Shown in pieces: positions 1 to 10,000 of a DNA stretch of 64,000 nt. The position numbers and the translations under genes were made by a program. Source of the stretch: Strigamia acuminata (Eukaryota; Arthropoda; Chilopoda; Geophilomorpha; Linotaeniidae); the NCBI GenBank assembly GCA_949358305.1, contig OX442321.1, forward strand, positions 3,249,605 to 3,313,604, given 5' to 3'. The notes beneath the pieces were generated by a model. It saw only the letters and a program-made list of their open reading frames with translations. It made no database searches and had not been told where the DNA came from. How positions within the stretch are numbered: the stretch's first letter is position 1; each line of letters opens with the position of its first letter.

Positions 1-304
1 TTTTTGCAAAAAAAAATATTTTTGCAATTTTTGATTTTTGCAAATAAAATATTTTTTGATTTATAGAAATTTTTAAAAAATTTAAAAAAAATATTTTTTG
101 ATTTTTCTAATTTTTTAATTGGGTTTTTTGTTTTTATTAATCTCGTAAATAAATCATTTCTCAATGTAAACAAACCGCACATGTCGCCATTCGCAATAAA
201 CAAGTGAGGAATTGTTCTATTTTTAGCATTCGAAACCATTTCGCCTAATTTTTCTTTTTTTAAAAAAATAAAATAAAATAAACTATTTTAAAAATCAATT
301 TTAG

Positions 305-1004
305 GTGACTCCAAACACAATCGCAAGTAACTATTTAAAACCCGGCGATATCATCTTGAGTCTAAGCAAAAACCACGCAAACGATCTAGCCAATAAGAAC
401 ATCGCGCACGTCATTAAACAAGCCGGAAATTCTCTCGAACTTATCATCGCCAAGTGAGTGCAAATTCTAATCAAAACATCTAAACATCAAAAATACCAAC
501 AAAAAAAAATTCCAACCAAATCAAAAATTTAAAAAAAAAATCAATTCCATCAACAAAAACAACTTTTTCCAACTTTCCACCAAAAAAAACCAAAAAAACA
601 ATTTTTTCACCAAAAAAACCCAAAAAAAACAATTTTTTCACCAAAAAAACCCAAAAAAAAATTTTTTTCACCAAAAAAACCCGAAAAAAAATTTTTTTCA
701 TCAAAAAAACAAAAAAAAAGCAAATTTTTCACCAAAAAAACCCCAAAAAAACAATTTTTTCACCAAAAAAACCCAAAAAAAAAATTTTTTCACCAAAAAA
801 ACCCAAAAAAAAACAATTTTTTCACCAAAAAAACCCAAAAAAACAATTTTTTCACCAAAAAAACCCAAAAAAACCAATTTTTTCCCCGAATTTCCCACAA
901 AAAACAATTTTTTCCCCGAATTTCCCACAAAAAACAATTTTTTCCCCGAATTTCCCACAAAAAACAACATTTCCATCACTTTTCCTCAAAAAAAATAAAA
1001 ATTT

Positions 1005-1035
<31 letters not shown>

Positions 1036-4000
1036 ATCAAGGGAGTCACCAACTGAGATTAGCTTGCACTGTGCTGTAATAACGCGAGTTGCCAGCGAGT
1101 TAAACATAGCGCGAATTAAAAATAAACGCCAAAAACCTCACCAATCTCTACCTGCATTTCCCCTTTAACTTTAAACTCTTCAATCGCATCCTCGACTCGA
1201 TACTCAAAGCAACAGCTGTCCGCAAACTCCTTCAAGGATCACCGCGCATCTCTAAACAACTAAACTACGTCATCACTCGACACCACCCCTCATCAAATTA
1301 CCAAAAAAAAAAAAAAAAAAAATCGACCATTTTATCTCAAAATAATCAAAACAGGAATTCCGCTCGCAATAGAACAAATCCCACTTACAAAAAAACCCAA
1401 CATTCCACAAATACCAATCCAAAAAAAACATTCCCCATCAAATATCACAATTGTATTAAATTACCGACCAAAAACGTCACTTCCGGTCCTCCGACACCTT
1501 TTACGGTCCCAAAATTCCCAATAAATCAAAACTTCAACCTCGATTTTGCTTCTTCTCGCTTTCCGGCTTCTGCGCACGCGCGGGGCTGCGTTTCCGGTTT
1601 CCAAAAATTTCGTAAGTCGTCTAAAAATAGTTAATGGTATGTTCGAAGACGAGGCTGCGAAGAAAGGCATCGGAGGAGTGCTCTAATAACCTCTCGCTAG
1701 CCCCTTTTAATGCACCCACATCTCCGACATTACAAATTAATCTCATCGCGGCTTAATGGATTCTTTCGTGGCACCTTGGAGGTAGGAAACCAGCGTTCAT
1801 TACTAATTCCCACCCCCGATGTCTACATTGCTCGCTTTCGCTCGAAAATCCCCAAAAAAACCAAAAAACATTTCACAAAAATTCGTTACAATGTATCATT
1901 GCGACTTGTGACGTCACAAGTGTTATTTATGCACGATTCGATTCTGATTACAGGAAACCGACGACAAATTCTAGTCCGACGCCTTATCCGGGTCCCAACT
2001 CGCCTCCGACGCCATCTTTTGGCAACTTGAATGCTTTCGCGCCGCCGCCGCCGCCATCTTTTGGCAATTTGAATTCTTTCGCGCCGCCGCCGCCGCCTCG
2101 AAATCCTGCCAACCTGAGTCCGAGATCTCCCGGAAACGCGTCACCGCAGCCTCAGAAGTTTCCTTCGCCGCCTCCGATGCCCGGAAGTGGTCAGGGTGTT
2201 GTTATGGATGTTCCACAGCCCCCGCCGCCGCCGCCTCCGATGCCCACTGGTCAATCGAGTGCGCCGTGGAGGTCAAAACAGGTATACGCAATAATTCAAA
2301 AGAGTAATCATTTTTTGGTATGCGCCTATACCCAATACCTAAAATATAAAAATTTGGTTTCCATTTTAAATTTTTTAAAAAAATGGTAAATACTAAAAAT
2401 CTCACCAAATAACAAATACCCAATACCACATACCAAATACCAGAAACTGGATATCAGTACCAGGTACCGGTTACCTAAAATATTAGAATTTGGTTTCGAT
2501 TTTGAATTTTAAAAAAAATGGTAAATACCAAAAATTCCACCAAATACCCAATACCACATGCCAAATACCAAATCACCAATACCACATACCAAATACCCAA
2601 TACCACATGCCAAATATACAATACCACATGCCAAATACCCAATACCACTAACCAAATAACTAATACCAAATACCACATGCCAAATACCCAATACCACATA
2701 CCAAATACCCAATAACACATACCAAATATCCAATACCACCCACCAAATAGCAAATACCACCCACCAAATACTCAATACCACATACCAAATAGTAATACCC
2801 AATACCAAATGCCAAATACTACCCACCAAATACCCAATACCACATACCAAATAGTAATACCCAATACCAGAAACTGGATATCAGCACCAGATACCAGATA
2901 TACCTAAAATATTAGAATTTGGTATCCATTTTAAATTTTAAAAAAAATTGTAAATACCAAAAATCCACCAAATACCCAATACCACATACCAAATACCCAA
3001 TACCACATGCCAAATACCCAATACCACATACCAAATACCAAATCACCAATACCACATACCAAATACCCAATACCACATGCCAAATATACAATACCACATG
3101 CCAAATACCCAATACCACATACCAAATACCAAATCACCAATACCACATACCAAATACCCAATAACACATACCAAATACCCAATAACACATACCAAATATC
3201 CAATACCACCCACCAAATAGCAAATACCACCCACCAAATACTCAATACCACATACCAAATACTACCCACCAAATACCCAATACCACATACCAAATAGTAA
3301 TACCCAATACCAGAAACTGGATATCAGCACCAGATACCAGGTATACCTAAAATATTAAAATTTGGTATCCATTTTAAATTTTTAAAAAAAAATGGTAAAT
3401 ACCAAAAATCCACCAAGCACCAAATACCCAATACCACATACCAAATACCAGAAACTGAATATCAGTACCAGATACCAGATAAAAAAAATGAATTATATAC
3501 CCAATACTAAATCAATAAAAACTAAAACAAAAATTGCCTACCGTATTTAAATACCGTATTTTATCGATTAAGAGAAACCGAAATTACAATCGCCGACAAA
3601 AATGGCAACTCTTAATCGATAAAATAGAATACCAATAAACCAAACATTTCTCCAAGCAGGCGCCTCCGCACCAAGAACAACAACAGCAGCACCAGCAGCA
3701 CCAAACCCCGAATGCAATAAAAGCAAATCAACATCCAAGAGCGAGCCAAGGTCCAGTCAATCAATACGACAACCTCCCCGCAGCTTTACAAAGCACTCTA
3801 AGCAAAGATAAGAAGCCGTTCACCTACACACCGGGAGGAATCGACCTGTCAGAGCTCAGGTCCCCCAAAATGCAGCGCAGGCTCCACTACAACCAGATGG
3901 ACCCGCCGCGCAACCTGGCCAAAGTTCCCGCGCCGGAAACAACCGAAGCCAGATCGGTGTCCACGCCGCCGCCGCCGGAAACCTACCCTCAACCCAGGGT

Positions 4001-7000
4001 GCAGCTCCTGCCGACCGTCCAGGGCAAAATGCCGCCGCCGCCCAAGCACATGAGCAACAAGAATCAACCCAACAGGGAATCTTCGCCCAAGACTCAACAA
4101 CAGCCGAGGACTCAGGCCTATGTTCACTCCAATTACAACTCGCCCATGAATTTGTATTCGCCCGACAATGCGGCTGAGGCGTTTAATGCTCAAACTGGGG
4201 AGTCACTTCCTGGGTTTGAAAAGTAAGTCGTTTGCTGACATTAACTTGACATTTTTCTCACCCAAACAGTTGGTCGTTTGTTTGGTGACTTGATAAGTTG
4301 CGTATAGGCATGTGCGTTATTAGAGAGTTTGCGGGATGCATTTTTCCCTTATTTTGTGCCACGTTACACTATTTTAGTGCCGTATCGTAAGGGAAAAATC
4401 TTTAGTGTATCGTTTTCAACACTAAATTAAAATATAGCGCAGCCAATTAGAATTGAGAACACTATATTGTTAGCTCCGCCCATTGCAAATGGCGATTATT
4501 TTGTTGTCCCGACCAAACACATCAGTCATAGGTATGTAGATTGAATGATAAGTGAGGCCCAAAATTGAATTTTAGGCCCAAAACCATACTTTATAGGCAT
4601 AATAATGGAATTTTATGCAGAAATTTGCACATTTACGTCCCCAAATTGAATTTTTAGGTCCAAAATTACTAACTGTCAGTAGTTGGCTGAAATAGTGTAG
4701 TGATAAGGGAAAAGTTCAGCCCGCAAAAACTTAATTTATTATTTTTCCCTTACACTATTTTCATACCGTATAGTCTTTAACTGTAAGGGAAAAATGCATC
4801 TCGCAAACTCTCTATTATTTTCGTGCGAGGCGTTGCATTATTCACAGAGTAACGTCGGTGTAAGTGAAAAGGCTGGTTTTTGGTTTTTTTTTACTTAAAT
4901 AAAGAGCTTGGAATTTGAGTTTTCTTAATTTTCTGAAGATTATTACCAAAATTAACAAAATCTGGGTAGATTTATAGAAATTTAGGCCAATTTCCTGCAT
5001 TTTGGACATCTAAAAATGCTTTTTTATGCTTGTTTAGTCTCAATTCTTATCGAAAAAAATTGGCACTTATACCGGCATGCGGCTTAAAGCGGGATCATAC
5101 GGCATATTTCTGTGAATTTACAAATTGTAATAATAACCTTTAGAATATCAAGAAAACTCAAATTTCTGGCCTAAATTCCAATATAAGTTTTCATCCGGAA
5201 TCTTTTAAATAAATTTTTTTTTAAAAAAAACCAGCCTTTTCAAAAGTTGGTAATCCCACATACAGCGGCATCCGGCTTAAAGCAAGGTAATACGATAAGT
5301 TAATCCAAATAAACGGCTTATTGATAAATCATGTAATTTCAAAATCCAAAATCTTGGCCTTTCCAACATTTCCAACATTGGCTACCCTATCACATTACTT
5401 TGACCTCCATTTTTCAGAAATTTTCTATTTCCTGTAGGCTTAATTCTCTCACACACCGTATTTTACCAATTAAGAGTCGCCCTCGAATAGAAGCCGCGGC
5501 TTAGACACCAAGAATACCGCATTTTTGCAAAAGTACGGTATTGTTTCTTATTTAACCCCACGAACAATGAACGTACAAATTTTCAGCGAAAAAAAATTTT
5601 CCTATTCAAGAAAGAGCTTGTCCATAAATCCGTATAGCCTTATGCCTCCAAGGGTTAAACAAATGTAATTGCTGACAAAAATGGCAGTTTTGAATAAAAG
5701 CCGCGGCTCTTAATCGATAAAATACGCTAACTCATTTCATAAAGTTGTGACGATGCGGTTGCCAAATCCTCCCACTTAAAACCCCGGCACAAATTTATGA
5801 TCCTGAGGTATTTGGTTTTCCGCAATAGAACATTTCGAGAACCAAACTCTGTCACATATCTGAAAATTTACCATTTGCTTCCTAATAGTAGAGCACATTA
5901 TTGAATTCTATGAAATGAAGCTCCATACAGGATCAAATAGACATGTGCATTTACTAATGATTTCCAATGAAAACCGTCCAGAAAAAAAAAAGAAAAAAAA
6001 AAAAAAACTTTATTCCCAGAAAGTGCTCTAATGATTTTTCTTTTTTATATGATATAACTAAACATGCACTCACTTTTTCAGGATCGATTTGTTTATCTGT
6101 TTCCCATCTATGCCCTGTTATGAACACATGTTTGCCATTTACTTGCAGTTTACACATGAATAAGCAAGGAACCGAGTCTCCCCGCTACGAAGATGAAGCC
6201 AATTTCACACCCTACTATAAGGGTCAATTTCCACAATCGCGTTCTTTTCGATTACTCCAAGTGATGACCGATACAACCAGCCCAAACGCCGAAGGTAAAT
6301 TAATAAATCAGTCGTGCGGTATGGCCTGGGCACACATTCTAGCTTAACTCGTTAAAACTAGTTGTATAAATGTAGTGCGAACACAGCTAGCTTATACTAA
6401 GCAAGTTTATCAGTTTTTGAAACTAGATAAAATTATCTAATTTTGGAAACTGGATAAGCTAGTTATAAGCTAGCTTTACTGGCTTATGATGGCATGCTAC
6501 CCACAATGCATTGCCATTGCTAGTCAAAACAACATGGCTACAAAGTCAGTAGACAACCCGAGGGGGTAGCCAATTCTGGAAATTTCGTACAAGCAAAGAT
6601 TTTGGATTTCAAAATCCTTGAAATCTCATGAAATCCTGGAAATCCTGGAATCTTATAAATTCTCTTGCAAATTGTCGCAAATCCTAGCAAAATATTTTAA
6701 GAAACCCACATGAAATTCTGAGAAACTTTTGTGAAATCTTGAGAAATCCTTGTAAAATCCTGAAATCCTTAGAAATCCTTGAGATCCTTAGCAAATCCCT
6801 GAAATCTTTGAAATCTTGTGAAATCTTGGAAATCCTGGAAATCTTGGAAATCCTGGAAATCCTGGAAATCTTATAAATTGTCTTGCAATTTGGTGTAAAT
6901 TCTAGCAAATCGAGCTGGAAATCTTGCACAGGCAAAGATTTTGGATTTCAAAATCCTTGAAATCTCATAAAATCTTCAAGGATTTCAAAATCTCGTACGC

Positions 7001-10000
7001 GATTTTTGCGATTGGCTACCTCCTCGAGACAACCAGATTGAAGCAATTGTAACAATCTATTCTGATTTGAAATTAATCACGTCCCCACAATACACTGCTT
7101 TTCAAAGTGTGTAGACAACAACATTGTATATCACCCTTGCACCACCTACCACACAACTGACTCACATTTAATAATCTGATTTCACAACATTGCACTCCCA
7201 ACCAAATGGACATCCTTAATGACTCCGACGGATAAAACAAGGCCACCTATGAAAAAGCCGTTAAAATAATTCAATAACAGAGTTAGCACACACAACCTTC
7301 CTTTCACTAACCTAGATTTTTTTCAAGCTCGAGAATCCAAAGTGGGTTAAATACAAACCTTTGTAGGTCACAATGCATTTCATTCCTATTAACCACACAG
7401 CGAGGAACAAGCGATGGATAAATCCATAAGAGTGATGATTTTACCCCCTCTTTTCACAGAGGATCAAGATAAAATGATGACAAACCGTGAAGAGGATGAA
7501 ATGAAGTTTTCCGGCTTCAACCGAAATCCAATCCCGTCTAGAGCCTTCCAGACGCTGCAGAAGATCACGGGGGATGATGAAGAAACATCGCCGCCTGCTC
7601 AATACCAACCAGGTGTGTAGAACAAAGAATTTTCCAAAATATCGACTAAATCCGTTGAAAAGCGCTATTCAAACTTCAAAGTAGGTGCATTCAATTTTGT
7701 TCAGGAAGGTTTAGCAGAACGTGGTCGCGTTCAGGAACGGGTACGGGTAGGGTAAGGTAGGGTAGAGAATTTTTTTTGGAGATGGGTAACGGACGGGTAA
7801 CGGGTAAGGATTTTACGCCAATGCAGATCTCTGGTTTAGCTTATCCCGGTTAAAACTGAACCCGGCCGCATAACGGCTTTCCAACGCTGCTGACCACATC
7901 CCTTGTCTGATTTAAGACACTGTTTCTATGGCAAGTACATCTGCCGCCACGATTAACTTCCTTTTCTATGGTTTCTTCGGTTCTCGGTGTAAATGCAAGG
8001 CTGGGAATGTCTCCTTCCATGGCCTAACACTCCGTGTGGGCCTTGAGTTCATAACTGTGGTAATTTGAGCTCGATAAATTGAAGTTGACTCGGCTTACTG
8101 AGGAACCATCGTTTCAACTTTATGGCTGCCAATCTAAGTGAATTAAGTAATGCTAGCTAACACAAACATGCATGTCCCAGATCATGTCACTTTTGCTTAA
8201 GAGATTTGTTACACGAAAGGTAAATGACCCAGACAAGATCTTATGCTTGGAAGATGGGTGACCCAAGCTGTCATGAAAACTAGGGGAGGTCGTTTAAACG
8301 TTATCACAACAAAAAGCTTTCACAATTTGTTCTAGTTGCCACCAGACGTAGTGGCAGTAAACACTTAAAGGAGATGTGTATTGCATTAAGGTGCGTTTTC
8401 ATGTGCGATTCTTTTTTATCGCGCCACTCTAAAAATCGCACGCGGTACATTCATGCCTGGTTTTCTCGCGTAGCTTTACAATGAAGCTTCGCTTTGCCAT
8501 TTTCATGTGAAAGGTCGCTAGTGATGTCACTGATGCGCGATTGTGGAAAAAATCGCACATGAAAACGCACCTTTAGGCCTAATACAGTCGAAACTCTTTA
8601 TAACGAATCGCGATATAACGAATTATCTATATAACGAATACATAAAAATGGCTGGTTTGGTTGGCTGGCCATAGAACATCATGTTAAAAAATTTCGATAT
8701 AACAAATTCTCATTATAACGAATCGATTTTTCGGGTCCGTTGCGATTCGTTATAAAGAGTTTCGACCGTAATGCTAAAACATCAAGCGGCTTCCCAGAAC
8801 TATGTGAGCAGTACAAACTCAGCATCACAATGGTAGCTGCTAATTTTGGCAATGTATTGCACAAAAATTGGTTCATCATTATCAGATTTTTCAGTATCTG
8901 ATCCAAAGTGACAGCTTCGCAAGCCCGTAAACCCATATGCATTTTCTCTCGCTAGTAAAAAGGCACGTTTAAAAAACACTTATTCAACATGAATTTTTCA
9001 GGCAAGTTTGCTAGGTGCCCGGTCACCATGACACCTGAACATTTTTACCCGACGCCCGAATTTCTTAGCCCGTATTTGCAAAATAGATATACTGGCTCCC
9101 GAGAAAGAGTGGCTGGCTCCTGAATTATGTCTACACTTGCATTAGCCTCGTGTAAATTTTTCCACACTGCCAACTGTCCGTCTCTCACCGATCCACTCTA
9201 GAGTAAGGTAAAGTTGACATCTGAAGACAATCGACTCTTAGGTGTGGTTAGATTAGACTGGTAATGAGCCGATGATCGATAGCGATGCTAAGAGAACCTT
9301 CTAGACGCACAGAGGTCTACAGTTCACGCTGGTATCTTGATGCTAAATTCAAACTGCACATTCCACACCGTAGTTATCCAAATTGTCCACAATTAGCCAG
9401 TTTTGGAAACCATGACTACCACTTTTGTCATTCCAATGACCTTTCTTTAAGGAAATTGAATGCACCTGTTGTCTTATTTTCGCTCGCTCTTCTTTCTCTT
9501 TCTTTCTTTACACAAAGGAAAAATATTAGACTTTCTTTCTTTTCTACTTAACTCTTCTTTTAACCCCTTTCTGCTCTCATAGTAAATCCAGCTAATATTT
9601 CTGGTACCGAGAACTGTGAACTCCGGTACCGAGGAGCCTATATTCCTTCTCGATCATTCAAGCTTCTTCAAGAAATGACCGGAGGAAGTGACGAAGAGGG
9701 TAAGATGGCCATCCTTGCATGGAAGGCTGTCTAATTCAAACACATGGCTCTAACACTACTTTGTCAACTTTGTTGTACTTTTGTTTAATTTGTCTGTGCC
9801 AGAAAAAAAGGTCACTAAATTATACATTATACGGTAACTCCTCAGGTTTTACACATGTTTGTCATGTTTGTCCACAATGTAGGAGTGATATTGTTTGTAC
9901 AATTTTTGTTTTTCACAGAATCTTGAGCTAATTATCATTACAGTGCATGTTAGAAATACAACTTTTAGTGTATCGTGCGCGGTATTGATTTTAAGTCAAG

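Noticed and set aside
2475-3297. Trp/Tyr/Gly-rich reading frames on the - strand
   Set aside because: Produced by the CCAAATACCCAATACCAC repeat; the frames have no start context and both strands are open.
7401-7459. Alternative acceptor after CACACAG at 7400 for the Zasp-like exon
   Set aside because: It would put the exon out of phase and hit a stop; the acceptor at 7458-7459 with a pyrimidine tract keeps the frame.
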